Origin: Thalassospira sp. MCCC 1A01148 | GTDB taxonomy: Bacteria > Pseudomonadota > Alphaproteobacteria > Rhodospirillales > Thalassospiraceae | Reading direction: 5' to 3' | DNA: 64,000 nt | NCBI RefSeq assembly: GCF_001613795.1 | Contig: NZ_LPVZ01000020.1 | Location: 992,001-1,056,000 of the forward strand | Part shown: one piece after another, positions 53,459 to 63,102 of the stretch | Layout: every line of letters starts with the position of its first letter | Numbering within the stretch: the first letter of the stretch is position 1 | Notes under the pieces: model-generated | What the model was told of the DNA's origin: nothing | The model's input: the letters and a program-made list of their open reading frames with translations, nothing else | Database searches by the model: none | Made by a program: the position numbers and the translations under genes

Positions 53459-56400
53459 TCAGGCGCCGGTCAGAGCCCGGATCTGGCGGTTGGCCACTGT
53501 GATCATGGCAAGATCAATCTGACCGGCCGAGCGCAGCTCATTGATCAGATCATCGCAACGCGCACAGCCGCGCTGGCGATCCTGAACCCAGATATCAAGC
53601 AGATCGGATCCCGATGTGCCTTTCTTACCTGCTGCGAGAACCGAACGGGTCAGTTCGCGCTGATGGCCAAACAGGTCATCAATCACGGCTGCGCGAGCCA
53701 GTTTCTGCCAATAGGTATCGGCTTCGATGGACTCGGCAGCGGAACGCATCAGACCCAGCTGGAAGCGTGCACCGACCGCGAAGTAGGTCGCAGACACTTC
53801 GATCACGTCGCGTCCGGTTGCCTCTGCGATGCGGACCACATCACAGATTGCAACCATTTGCGCGGCTGATGCCACCCGCCACGCGATGTCTTCGGGGACA
53901 CCCTGTGCGACGAGTGACTTAGACTTGTCTGCCAGCGCCTTGCGGGCAGCTGCGTCCTCGGGCACGATTTCCTCGAAGCATTCGATGACCTTGGAAACCG
54001 CCGGGCGGAACATTTCGATCTTGGCACCGACATTAAGTTCCTCGCAATTGCGCAGGAACCAAAGGGTCACATCGTTCACCATGCGATTGATTTCGCGGAA
54101 CATGCTGGTCTGCAGCTTGGCCAGCACGACGTTATCAAGCGCCTCGATGCCGTCCCACAAGTCGCGAAGCCCGAAGACCGCACGCGTGATCAGATAACCA
54201 CGCGACACATCAACTGCCGACATGCCGGTGGCTTCCATCATGTCATGGACAAAGGTGCCACCAACCCGGTTGACCAGGCTGTTGGTCGCCACGGTTGCGA
54301 TAATTTCACGTCTCAAACGATGGTTCGAAATCGCATCGGCGTATTTTTTGCGCAATGCCGTCGGGAAATAGCGCACCAGTTCCTCGACCAGAACCGGATC
54401 ATCGGGCAAATCGGACTCAAGAATTTCGTCATAGAGCCACAATTTCGCATAGGGCATGAGAACCGAGACTTCCGGACGCGTCAGGCCCTCATGCGCATTG
54501 GCACGACGGGTAAGTTCCTCGTCATCAGGAAGATATTCGATTTCGCGGTTCAGTCGCCCTTCGCGTTCTAGCATGCGGATCAAGCGGACCTGTGCATCAA
54601 GGATATCGGCACTTTCCGCATCGGCATTCGAGATCGCCTGGCTTTGCAGATAGTTATCACGCAGCACCAGATCGCCGACCTCATCAGTCATATCGACCAG
54701 CAACTTGTTACGCTGCTTTTCGGTCATATCGCCCGCCGCGACCACTTCGCCCACAAGGATCTTGATATTGACCTCGTGGTCCGAGCAGTTCACGCCCGCC
54801 GCGTTATCAATTGCATCGGTATTGAGGCGACCACCAACATGCGCATATTCAATACGACCGCGCTGGGTCGCGCCAAGGTTGGCCCCCTCGCCGACGACCT
54901 TTGCGCGAACTTCGCGACCATTGATGCGGATGGCATCGTTGGCACGGTCACCGGCATCGGCGTTGGTTTCGACACTGGACTTGATATAGGTCCCGATACC
55001 GCCAAACCACAGAAGTTCGACGTCGGACTTCAGGATGGCCTTCATCATCTCAGCCGGGGTGATCTTGCCACTGCCAAGCCCCAGCACCTTGCGGACTTCG
55101 GGTGACGGATCAAGGGTCTTGGCCTTGCGATCAAAGATATCCCCGCCCTTTGACAGGGTTTTCTTGTCATAGTCGGCCCAGCTGGAACGCGGCATGTCAA
55201 ACAGACGTTTGCGCTCGGCAAAGCTTTTGACCGGGTCCGGGTCCGGATCGACAAAGATGTGCATGTGGTTAAAGGCAGCCACAAGCTTGATCTGTTCGGA
55301 CAGCAACATGCCGTTGCCAAACACATCGCCCGACATATCGCCAACACCCGCAACAGTAAACGGCGTGGTCTGGATGTTCTTGCCCATTTCGCGGAAGTGG
55401 CGCTTGACCGACTCCCACGCACCACGGGCGGTAATGCCCATTTTCTTGTGGTCATAGCCCTGCGAGCCACCCGAAGCAAAGGCATCATCAAGCCAGAAGC
55501 CATAATCACGCGCGACACCATTGGCGATGTCAGAAAATGTCGCCGTGCCCTTGTCGGCCGCGACAACCAGATAGGGATCATCATCATCCAGACGGCGGAC
55601 ACGTTTGGGTGCCACGATTTCACCGGCAACGATATTATCGGTGATATCAAGCATGCCGCTCATCAGGGTTTTGTAGCAGGCGATGCCTTCTTCAAGGAAC
55701 GCTTCACGCGTGCCATCGACTGGCGGGCGTTTGACAACAAAGCCGCCCTTGGAGCCGACCGGCACGATCACCGCATTCTTGACCATCTGGGCTTTGACCA
55801 GACCGAGGATTTCGGTGCGGAAATCTTCCTGACGGTCTGACCAGCGAATGCCGCCACGCGCGACCGGTCCACCGCGCAGGTGAACGGCTTCGACCCGCGG
55901 GGAATAGACAAAGATTTCACGCCACGGCCGGGGCAGCGGCAAATCTTCGATCATGCCGGAGTTAAATTTGACCGACAGATAGGATTTCGGATTTCCATCC
56001 GCGTCATACTGGAAGAAGTTGGTGCGGAGCGTTGCTTGCACGAGGTTAAGGAAGGCCCGCAAGATACGGTCTTCGTCCGGATTCATCACGTCTTCAAGAC
56101 GGCTGATGATATCGGCTTCAATTGCCTCAACCTCGGAGGTCTGATCTGCATCACGATCCGGATCAAAGCGCGCCACAAACAGCGATACAAGGGCCGATGC
56201 CAGTGCCGGGTTGTTGGCAAGGGTCTTGGCCATATAGGCCTGCGAGAAGGCAGACCCCGTCTGGCGAGTGTAACGCGCATAGGCACGCAGGATCACCACT
56301 TCGCGCCAATGCAGGTTGCCCAGAAGGACAAGACGGTTGAAGGCATCATTTTCAACCTCCCCATGCCAGATGCGGACAAACAGTTCCTGGAACTTGTTGC

Positions 56401-58294
56401 GCACGTCATGGAGGCTGAATTCGCCGTCGACCTCTACCCCGAAATCATGAATGCGGACATCGGTATCAACATCACGCGGGCTGACCGTGAACGGATTCTC
56501 TGTGATGACCTTAAGGCCCATGTTTTCAAGCATGGGCAGGACATCCGAGAGCGGCACAGGTGCGCCGGGATTATAGATCTTGAAGCGCAGCTCGTTCTCG
56601 GCTGCTTCGATCGGGCGATACAGGTTCACCCGCAGGTCACTGGCACTAATGACTTCTTCGATGCGTTCGATATCAAGTTCGGCACTTTCGACCGTGAAAC
56701 GTTCGCGATAATCGGTCGAGAAGCTTTCGCCATAGCGACGATGTAGCGCCAAACCGCGTTCCTCGCCCAGTTCACGGACAAGAACCTGACGCAGGGTATC
56801 GGACCAGTCACGGGCCGCTTCGACCAGTTGGCGTTCAATATCGGGCACGCTGTATTCGGGCAGCTCCCCCGGATTGGTTTTGACCAGCAGATGCAAACGC
56901 GCAAGCGGGCTGTCCCCGATCAGGGTGTAGTGGGCGGTGACCTTGCCATCAAAGGCGTTTTCAATCACCGCCTGGAACTTCAGACGCAGCTTGGTGGTAA
57001 AGCGATCACGCGGGCAGAACAGCTGACAGGAGACAAACCGTTCAAAGGCATCGCGGCGCACGAACAGTGCGATACGCTGGCGCTCCTGAAGGTGCAGGAT
57101 ACCCATGCAGGTATGATACAGATCATCCAGATCAACCTGGAAAAGCTCATCACGCGGATAGGTTTCAAGGATATTGACCAGCGCCTTGCCATCGTGACTT
57201 GCCGGCGGGAAGCCAGCACGTTTGACCGTTTCGGCCAGTTTCATCCGCAGAAGCGGGATAAGGCGCGGGCTGAGGTTATAGGCGACCGAGGTAAACAGAC
57301 CGACAAACAGGTGCTGCCCAACCACCTTGCCCTTGGCGTCGAACTGTTTGACGACAATCGTATCAAGATGCACTGAACGGTGGACGGTCGATTGCTTGTT
57401 GGCCTTGGTCACCATCAGCAGGCTTGGCTTGGTGACGAAGTCCTGAACTTCTGGTGACAGGTTGCCGATCTGGCGCAGCTCGTCAAAGACGTGGGTTCCC
57501 TCACGCGACAGAATGCCGAGCTGATTTTTCACCTCAACATCGACCTGGGACTTTTTGCCACCGCTTTTGAAGCGGTATTCCCGATACCCAAGGAAGGTGA
57601 AGTGATCATTATGCAGCCAGCCAAGGAAATCCTGCACTTCGCGGCGGTCATCATCGGACGCATCTGCCTTGACCTCGCCGATTTCATCAAGAACATCGGT
57701 GACCTTTTTCAGCATCGGCTGCCAGTCACGCACGGCAAGCGCGACGTCTGTCAGGCAGTTTTCAAGCCGATCATGAACCTTGGCGAGCACGTTCTTGTCG
57801 GTCTGTTCGTCGATTTCGACATGCATGACCGATTCACGCGGATCATTGGTTTCCTCAACACCGGCAACGCGCTGCAAGTCACCGTTGTCATCACGCGCAA
57901 TGCGCATGATCGGGTGAATGACAAGATGCACCGTCAGATCAAGTTCATGCAGGGCGGCTGTCACCGAGTCCACCAGAAACGGCATGTCGGTATTGTTGAT
58001 TTCGATCACGGTGTGATCAGACGTCCAGCCATGTTCTTCAAGATCGGGGTTATAGACCCTTATCTTGGCGGTATCTGCCGCAGGGCGCTTTTGCGCAAAT
58101 TTGTATAGTGTGAGTGCCGCGCCATAAAGCGAGTCGACAGATCGACCCGCCATGTCGTCAGGCGGAACATCCTTATAAAAAAGGCGAACGAATGCTTCTG
58201 CATCCTTCGCCATTTCGCCAGACATTCGCTGATGGATTTTCTCGACAACCTTGTCGATGACTTCCCGTTTTGGGTCGCCGTTTCGGGCTTTCAT
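53459..58294 (-). CDS. gdhB: NAD-specific glutamate dehydrogenase, large (180-kDa) type
   Basis: A 1611-residue enzyme. A long N-terminal regulatory region (about 1-700) holds ACT-like folds (VIEINNTDMPFLVDSVTAAL). The GDH catalytic core (about 780-1200) shows GPVARGGIRWSDRQEDFRTE and VIVPVGSKGGFVVKRPP, with the Lys and Gly-rich residues for glutamate and NAD, then VAGVGDMSGDVFGNGMLLSE. A C-terminal helical part (about 1250-1600) completes it. It oxidises glutamate to 2-oxoglutarate and ammonium for carbon use. ATG 58294 (MKARNGDPKREVID) follows AGGGAAA; the open frame to 58369 adds non-family residues. It diverges from fabI. Confidence 0.96.
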   Translation of the reverse strand: MKARNGDPKREVIDKVVEKIHQRMSGEMAKDAEAFVRLFYKDVPPDDMAGRSVDSLYGAALTLYKFAQKRPAADTAKIRVYNPDLEEHGWTSDHTVIEINNTDMPFLVDSVTAALHELDLTVHLVIHPIMRIARDDNGDLQRVAGVEETNDPRESVMHVEIDEQTDKNVLAKVHDRLENCLTDVALAVRDWQPMLKKVTDVLDEIGEVKADASDDDRREVQDFLGWLHNDHFTFLGYREYRFKSGGKKSQVDVEVKNQLGILSREGTHVFDELRQIGNLSPEVQDFVTKPSLLMVTKANKQSTVHRSVHLDTIVVKQFDAKGKVVGQHLFVGLFTSVAYNLSPRLIPLLRMKLAETVKRAGFPPASHDGKALVNILETYPRDELFQVDLDDLYHTCMGILHLQERQRIALFVRRDAFERFVSCQLFCPRDRFTTKLRLKFQAVIENAFDGKVTAHYTLIGDSPLARLHLLVKTNPGELPEYSVPDIERQLVEAARDWSDTLRQVLVRELGEERGLALHRRYGESFSTDYRERFTVESAELDIERIEEVISASDLRVNLYRPIEAAENELRFKIYNPGAPVPLSDVLPMLENMGLKVITENPFTVSPRDVDTDVRIHDFGVEVDGEFSLHDVRNKFQELFVRIWHGEVENDAFNRLVLLGNLHWREVVILRAYARYTRQTGSAFSQAYMAKTLANNPALASALVSLFVARFDPDRDADQTSEVEAIEADIISRLEDVMNPDEDRILRAFLNLVQATLRTNFFQYDADGNPKSYLSVKFNSGMIEDLPLPRPWREIFVYSPRVEAVHLRGGPVARGGIRWSDRQEDFRTEILGLVKAQMVKNAVIVPVGSKGGFVVKRPPVDGTREAFLEEGIACYKTLMSGMLDITDNIVAGEIVAPKRVRRLDDDDPYLVVAADKGTATFSDIANGVARDYGFWLDDAFASGGSQGYDHKKMGITARGAWESVKRHFREMGKNIQTTPFTVAGVGDMSGDVFGNGMLLSEQIKLVAAFNHMHIFVDPDPDPVKSFAERKRLFDMPRSSWADYDKKTLSKGGDIFDRKAKTLDPSPEVRKVLGLGSGKITPAEMMKAILKSDVELLWFGGIGTYIKSSVETNADAGDRANDAIRINGREVRAKVVGEGANLGATQRGRIEYAHVGGRLNTDAIDNAAGVNCSDHEVNIKILVGEVVAAGDMTEKQRNKLLVDMTDEVGDLVLRDNYLQSQAISNADAESADILDAQVRLIRMLEREGRLNREIEYLPDDEELTRRANAHEGLTRPEVSVLMPYAKLWLYDEILESDLPDDPVLVEELVRYFPTALRKKYADAISNHRLRREIIATVATNSLVNRVGGTFVHDMMEATGMSAVDVSRGYLITRAVFGLRDLWDGIEALDNVVLAKLQTSMFREINRMVNDVTLWFLRNCEELNVGAKIEMFRPAVSKVIECFEEIVPEDAAARKALADKSKSLVAQGVPEDIAWRVASAAQMVAICDVVRIAEATGRDVIEVSATYFAVGARFQLGLMRSAAESIEADTYWQKLARAAVIDDLFGHQRELTRSVLAAGKKGTSGSDLLDIWVQDRQRGCARCDDLINELRSAGQIDLAMITVANRQIRALTGA

Positions 58295-58660
58295 GACCAA
58301 TTTCCCTTTTTCCCGGCTCTGTTTGCCAGAACCGAAACACCGATCTTTGCGACCGGTGCAACACACCACTGATTTTGCTTTATTTGGGACGTAGAGCGGG
58401 ATTTTCCATCATGAAGGCACCTGAAAACCCCGCGCGCCCGTAAGCCTACACATAACGGATCATCTGCCTAAAAACTATGCTTCTGCACAAAAAAAATTCA
58501 TTTAACCAACAGACTAGCATGTAGCCGCAAAATCATCGGCAAGGCGTGATTGTCACAGAATTTTGCACTTTTTTGCAGCGCAAAACCCGGTACACTTTGA
58601 AAGACGACCCATTTTACCGGTTACTTCGCAGTCGCACATAATCCGAAAAGGAACAGCAAC
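58295..58660. other. Divergent intergenic region gdhB / fabI
   Basis: This 366-base spacer presumably holds promoters for both neighbours. It contains AT-rich stretches (58485-58515) but no clean -35/-10 pair, palindrome or small gene that I can support. Confidence 0.5.
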
Positions 58661-59419
58661 ATGCTTGAAGGCAAAAAAGGGCTGATCGTCGGAATTGCCA
58701 ATGAAATGTCCATCGCCTGGGGATGTGCCCGCGTTTTCAAACGCGAAGGCGCAGAGCTTGCCGTGACCTACCTTAACGACAAGGCCAGACAATTTGTCGA
58801 ACCATTGGCCCGGGAAATCGAAGCACAAATCTTTGCCCCGCTTGACGTCCGCGAACAGGCACAGGAAGACGCGCTGTTTGCCGAAATAGAACAGAAATGG
58901 GGAAAGCTTGATTTTATTCTGCATTCCATCGCCTTTGCCCCGGCAGATGACCTTCATGGACGTGTCGTCGATTGTTCGCGCGACGGGTTTATGGCGGCGA
59001 TGGATATTTCATGCCATTCCTTTGCACGACTTGCCAAACGGTCAGAACCGCTCATCCGTGATGGCGGCGCGCTTCTGACCGTGACGTATATGGGGTCAGA
59101 ACGGGTCATTGATCATTACGGCGTCATGGGCCCGGTCAAGGCAGCACTGGAAAGCATGACCCGCTATATGGCTGCCGAACTGGGCCCCAAGGGAATTCGT
59201 TGCCATGCAATTTCACCCGGCCCGCTTTTGACCCGCGCAGCATCCGGAATTGCCGAATTTCAGCACCTGATGGACAAAGCCACAGACCGTGCGCCATCGC
59301 ATCGTCTGGTAACCATTGATGAAATCGGTGAACTGGCAGCGTTTCTTGCCAGTGATCGGGCCAAATCATTGACCGGCGATGTTGTCCATATTGATGGTGG
59401 CTATAACATTATGGGCTAG
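58661..59419 (+). CDS. fabI: Enoyl-[acyl-carrier-protein] reductase, FabI2 type
   Basis: A 252-residue SDR of the FabI family. It has the cofactor loop GLIVGIANEMSIAWGCA and catalytic Tyr143, Tyr153 and Lys160 in TYMGSERVIDHYGVMGPVK. These sit three residues earlier than Tyr146/156 and Lys163 of E. coli FabI. ELAVTYLNDKARQFVEPLA and HGRVVDCSRDGFMAAMDISC place it with the rhizobial FabI2 form rather than FabI1. It reduces trans-2-enoyl-ACP in fatty-acid elongation with NADH. A GGAA site precedes the ATG. It stands alone, apart from other fab genes. Confidence 0.92.
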   Translation: MLEGKKGLIVGIANEMSIAWGCARVFKREGAELAVTYLNDKARQFVEPLAREIEAQIFAPLDVREQAQEDALFAEIEQKWGKLDFILHSIAFAPADDLHGRVVDCSRDGFMAAMDISCHSFARLAKRSEPLIRDGGALLTVTYMGSERVIDHYGVMGPVKAALESMTRYMAAELGPKGIRCHAISPGPLLTRAASGIAEFQHLMDKATDRAPSHRLVTIDEIGELAAFLASDRAKSLTGDVVHIDGGYNIMG

Positions 59420-59427
59420 GCGGCACG

Positions 59428-60069
59428 TTAGCGCCGCTTTATCGCGTCATCAGCCTTGGGAGCAACGCGCTTGATCTGACGGGCAAGTGCCAGCTTGATC
59501 TCGGCATCCGGGTCTGGTTCCGCAGCGGCAAACAGATCGGGTACATCCCCGCCATTGATCGCAATCATCCGTGCATCGGTTTCAGACTGGGCTTCAACCC
59601 GCCCATCGACCAGATGGTGCAAATCAAAGCCGGCGTCCTTTAAAGCCGGAGCAATCAACAGGGTGCGATGACAGTCCAGCGGATCCTTCTCGGCACACAT
59701 CAGGCAGATTCGGTATTTCCCTGCCCCGGCCACCAGCCGTTCAATGCCCGATTTGAAATCAGACCGTTCTGCCATCAGGTCATAATCAAGCTGCCCGTCA
59801 GGATAAAGTTCGGGCATTTGCGGCTTTCCGCCCATGACATCGCCCATAAAGACATAAGCAATGCCATTTTCGCGCAGGAACGGTCCGAAGCTCTCGGAGT
59901 CAAAGGCCGTCCAATAGCTTGATCCCTTGAAGGTCCGGATATCGGCCACGGCGGTAATACCGTGGGCTCTAAACAGGGCAAGCAAACTTTCCCTGTCGTG
60001 GCCAGCATAGCCAACAGTGTAGATGATGCGCCCGGACAATGCGGATTTATCGGCGGTCAGATCAGACAT
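59428..60069 (-). CDS. DUF488 family protein
   Basis: A 213-residue protein of the DUF488 family. It has the start IIYTVGYAGHDRESLLALF, VADIRTFKGSSYWTAFD with the conserved R, and the Cys/His loop LMCAEKDPLDCHRTLL (about 120-135). The function is not established; the Cys-x-His-Arg signature suggests a catalytic or metal site. ATG 60069 is used (MSDLTADKSALSGRI); the open frame to 60108 begins with Cys-rich residues unlike the family. It converges on fabI (eight bases between stops). Confidence 0.85.
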   Translation of the reverse strand: MSDLTADKSALSGRIIYTVGYAGHDRESLLALFRAHGITAVADIRTFKGSSYWTAFDSESFGPFLRENGIAYVFMGDVMGGKPQMPELYPDGQLDYDLMAERSDFKSGIERLVAGAGKYRICLMCAEKDPLDCHRTLLIAPALKDAGFDLHHLVDGRVEAQSETDARMIAINGGDVPDLFAAAEPDPDAEIKLALARQIKRVAPKADDAIKRR

Positions 60070-60136
60070 ACCCAGAACACACGACAAAACGCATTTTCTT
60101 GCAAGCAAGAACGGTCAGGAGTCTTGATCCAAAAAC

Positions 60137-60165
60137 AAAAAGACCGCCCCGAAGGACGGCCTTTT
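60137..60165 (-). terminator. Terminator of the tRNA-Gly transcript
   Basis: On the minus strand a stem of about 12 pairs (with G-U pairs) carries a UUCG tetraloop and ends in a T-run. It lies just downstream of the tRNA-Gly pair. On the plus strand the same stem has mismatches, which supports the minus assignment. Confidence 0.85.
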
Positions 60166-60177
60166 AAACTTTCATCA

Positions 60178-60252
60178 TGGAGCGGGCGAAGAGATTCGAA
60201 CTCTCGACCCTAACCTTGGCAAGGTTATGCTCTACCCCTGAGCTACGCCCGC
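60178..60252 (-). tRNA. tRNA-Gly (GCC), first copy
   Basis: A 75-base tRNA on the minus strand. The acceptor GCGGGCG pairs with CGCCCGC, the anticodon loop TTGCCAA gives GCC, the T-loop is TTCGAAT, and CCA is encoded. Its sequence is identical to the copy 112 bases away. Confidence 0.96.
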
Positions 60253-60289
60253 ATCATCATGAAAGCGATGCATTTTGAAACCTGTCTGA

Positions 60290-60364
60290 TGGAGCGGGCG
60301 AAGAGATTCGAACTCTCGACCCTAACCTTGGCAAGGTTATGCTCTACCCCTGAGCTACGCCCGC
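60290..60364 (-). tRNA. tRNA-Gly (GCC), second copy
   Basis: Identical in sequence to the copy at 60178-60252, same strand. The two are separated by a 37-base spacer and very likely come from one transcript that ends at 60137. Confidence 0.96.
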
Positions 60365-60582
60365 GTTCATCAGATTGTTTCTGCCCCTGTGGAGCGGCGC
60401 GGATAATAGCCCAACAAAGAGCGATTGCAACCCTTTTTTCCATGAAAACGTAACAATGGGAATTTTGGCGGTTTTCCTTGACTTTAAGCGCCTGAATTGT
60501 CGAAATCCGACCCGGTTTATGCAAATTTGCGTCCGGTTTTGAACTTGGTTATCTTCTGGCGCACAGCCACAAGGGAAAGAGC

Positions 60583-61101
60583 ATGAGCGATCCATCAACC
60601 CAGCTTTTCGATCACCTTGCCAAATTGGGCATCAAAACGACCACACATGAACATGATCCGCTGTTTACGGTCGAGGATTCGCAAAAGCTGCGCGGCGACC
60701 TGCCGGGACTCCATTCCAAGAACCTGTTTGTCAAAGACAAGAAGGGTGCGCTGTGGCTGGTTGTCGCAGAGGAAGAGACAGAGATCCGCATGAACCACCT
60801 GCACAAGCGGCTGGGATGCGCACGCTTGTCGTTTGGGAAGCCGGAACTTCTGATCGAAACGCTGGGCGTCAAGCCGGGCTCGGTAACGCCCTTTGCGCTG
60901 CTCAATGATCAGGAGCGCAAGGTGAACCTTGCCCTTGATGCAAAGCTTGCCAAAGGGGATGTGCTGAACTTCCACCCCTTGCGAAATGACCGTACCACGA
61001 CAATTACCTCAGCAGACCTGTTAACCTTCATCGACTCACTTGGTTATGAGGCGATGATCATTGATTTCGACGCCGAACCCGCCGCAATTGACGATAAATG
61101 A
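60583..61101 (+). CDS. Prolyl-tRNA editing protein (YbaK/ProX domain)
   Basis: A 172-residue single-domain trans-editing protein. It has KTTTHEHDPLFTVEDSQKLR at the start, LHSKNLFVKDKKGALWLVVA (the K-N-L-F-L-K-D motif with the conserved Lys), and SVTPFALLNDQERKVNLALD. It removes misloaded alanine from tRNA-Pro. AAGGGAAAGAGC precedes the ATG. It is a single gene, placed between tRNA-Gly genes and the CnoX operon. Confidence 0.93.
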   Translation: MSDPSTQLFDHLAKLGIKTTTHEHDPLFTVEDSQKLRGDLPGLHSKNLFVKDKKGALWLVVAEEETEIRMNHLHKRLGCARLSFGKPELLIETLGVKPGSVTPFALLNDQERKVNLALDAKLAKGDVLNFHPLRNDRTTTITSADLLTFIDSLGYEAMIIDFDAEPAAIDDK

Positions 61102-61235
61102 ACTACGGACAGCTGAGGCAAGTCCTTCAATCTGCTTATATTTAAGTATAAGTGACGCGCAATATCACATGACTGCCTCTTGTCGTCCGGGCATGGCGGT
61201 ATCATCTAGAATTCAGAATTAGCGAGTGAATTATA

Positions 61236-62162
61236 ATGTCGATCATTCTTGACGCGAATGCGCCAGATGGCGCCACCAGCCAAAATCAGGATTCCGACCT
61301 GATCAAGGACAGCAGTGTAGAAACATTTGTTCAGGACGTCATTGAACCGTCCATGGAAGTGCCGGTTGTTGTCGATTTCTGGGCACCATGGTGCGGGCCT
61401 TGCAAAAACCTGACCCCGATTATTGAAAAGGTCACCCGGGAGGCCGGCGGACGCGTAAAACTGGTTAAGGTCAATATCGACGAAAACCAGGAACTGGCGA
61501 TGCAGCTTCGCATCCAGTCGGTCCCGACCGTTTACGCCTTCAAGGGCGGACGCCCGGTTGATGGTTTCCAGGGCGGCCAGCCCGAAAGCGAAGTGCGCGC
61601 CTTCTATGAAAAACTTGCCGGTGGCCCGATTGAAAGTCCGATCGAGGGACTTCTGGAACAGGCAAGTGCCGAACTTGCAGAGGAAAACTTTGAAGCGGCA
61701 CATGGCATTTACGTTAGCATCCTTGAACGCGAGCAGGAAAATGAAGACGCCATTGGCGGCATGATCCGCTGCATGGTCGGCATGGATGAGGTTGAAGAAG
61801 CCCGCCACTTTGTTGACAACATGTCTGATACTGATCGCCTGAAGGCACCGATTGCGGCCGCCATCAGCGCCCTTGAACTTGCAGAGACAGGTGTGTCGGG
61901 CGAGGATCTTGATGCCGCGCGCGCCAAGGCCGAAGCTAACCCGAACGACCCGCAGGCACAGTTTGATTACGGCATGGCCTGCTTTGCCAAGAACAAGCGT
62001 GAAGAAGCGGTCAACGCCATGATCACCATCATTCGCAACAATCGCGAATGGAACGAGGATGCAGGACGCACCCAGCTCCTGAAGTTTTTTGAAGCCTGGG
62101 GCCCGATGGACCCTGCCAGCGTCGCCGGACGCCGTGCCTTATCGACGGTATTGTTTTCATGA
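61236..62162 (+). CDS. CnoX-like thioredoxin with TPR domain, active CGPC
   Basis: A 308-residue protein. The thioredoxin domain (about 25-130) has the active site FWAPWCGPCKNLTP with Cys53 and Cys56. It is followed by a TPR-like helical region (about 140-300; ENDPQAQFDYGMACFAKN-like units). E. coli CnoX (YbbN) has SxxC instead, so this form should be redox-active. Such proteins hold chlorine-stressed clients for the chaperonin. The ATG overlap (ATGA) with the LON-N gene shows translational coupling. Confidence 0.92.
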   Translation: MSIILDANAPDGATSQNQDSDLIKDSSVETFVQDVIEPSMEVPVVVDFWAPWCGPCKNLTPIIEKVTREAGGRVKLVKVNIDENQELAMQLRIQSVPTVYAFKGGRPVDGFQGGQPESEVRAFYEKLAGGPIESPIEGLLEQASAELAEENFEAAHGIYVSILEREQENEDAIGGMIRCMVGMDEVEEARHFVDNMSDTDRLKAPIAAAISALELAETGVSGEDLDAARAKAEANPNDPQAQFDYGMACFAKNKREEAVNAMITIIRNNREWNEDAGRTQLLKFFEAWGPMDPASVAGRRALSTVLFS

Positions 62163-62851
62163 GCATATGCGGCCCCTTTGATCCTGAACTTTCGGATCTT
62201 CCGGAAACCATGCCAGTATTCCCGCTGAGCGGTGCGCTTTTGCTGCCGCGCGGGCATCTGCCGCTCAATATTTTTGAGCCGCGATACATGAATATGGTGA
62301 CTGATGCCCTTGGACAGGACCGGATCATCGGCATGATCCAGCCCCGTCCGGATCAGAACAACGCCTATTTCATGGACCCGGAAAACCCTAAAATCTTTTC
62401 GACAGGATGTGCGGGCCGCATTACCGCCTTTAGTGAAACCGACGATGGCCGCTTCCTGATCACGCTGACCGGCGTATGCCGTTTTAACGTCATCGAGGAA
62501 TTACCCGAAAATAGCGGCGGCTATCGCCGGGTACGCGGCGATTTCGACCCCTGGCGGGATGATCTGGAAATTCCCGAGGCGAATGACATGCCGATCAATC
62601 GTGATCGGTTGCGCATGGCGCTAGAGGCCTATTTTGCTCAGCATTCGTTACGGTCGTGCTGGGATACCCTGGCAGACAGCGATGATGAAATGCTGATCAC
62701 CACCATTTCCATGGGCTGTCGGCTCAGTCCGCTTGAAAAACAGGCTTTGCTCGAATGCACAACCCTGTATGATCGCGGCGATATGCTCACGACGTTGCTT
62801 GAGATGGCTGTCCACGCCGATCCAAAGCAGACGTACAGCAACTCCAACTGA
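62159..62851 (+). CDS. LON N-terminal (substrate-binding) domain protein
   Basis: A 230-residue stand-alone LON-N protein. Residues about 18-110 read [39 protein letters not shown] and [19 protein letters not shown]. The C-terminal helical half (about 140-220) has [18 protein letters not shown]. It lacks AAA+ and protease parts. It may bind proteins for quality control next to CnoX; the partner is unknown. It overlaps the upstream stop by four bases and precedes Trm112 by 47 bases. Confidence 0.93.
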   Translation: MSICGPFDPELSDLPETMPVFPLSGALLLPRGHLPLNIFEPRYMNMVTDALGQDRIIGMIQPRPDQNNAYFMDPENPKIFSTGCAGRITAFSETDDGRFLITLTGVCRFNVIEELPENSGGYRRVRGDFDPWRDDLEIPEANDMPINRDRLRMALEAYFAQHSLRSCWDTLADSDDEMLITTISMGCRLSPLEKQALLECTTLYDRGDMLTTLLEMAVHADPKQTYSNSN

Positions 62852-62898
62852 CCATTCATGCCGTCCTGGACGACATAGTTAACCCGAAGGCTGAATTC

Positions 62899-63087
62899 AT
62901 GACTGCGACCCCAAGCCCGGTAGACCCGAAACTTCTTGAAATCCTTGTCTGTCCGGTAACAAAACAGGCGCTGGAATATGATCGCGACAATAACGAATTG
63001 ATCAGCCCCAAAGCCGGTCTTGCCTATCCGATCCGTGATGGCATTCCGATCATGCTGCCTGATGAAGCCCGCGCCATCGAAGATTAA
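62899..63087 (+). CDS. Trm112 family protein
   Basis: A 62-residue protein with the YcaR/Trm112 fold: [20 protein letters not shown], then [20 protein letters not shown]. Bacterial members often serve as small partners or activators of methyltransferases, or of the lipid A kinase. Only one Cys is kept (CPVTK), so a zinc site is unlikely. GAAGG sits about eight bases before the ATG. It is third in the CnoX operon. Confidence 0.94.
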   Translation: MTATPSPVDPKLLEILVCPVTKQALEYDRDNNELISPKAGLAYPIRDGIPIMLPDEARAIED

Positions 63088-63102
63088 GGCAAACAGCCTG
63101 TC

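Noticed and set aside
61135-61152. CTTATA-TTTAAG-TATAAG dyad before the CnoX operon
   Set aside because: Short and AT-rich; it could equally be a chance promoter-like sequence, so no operator is claimed.
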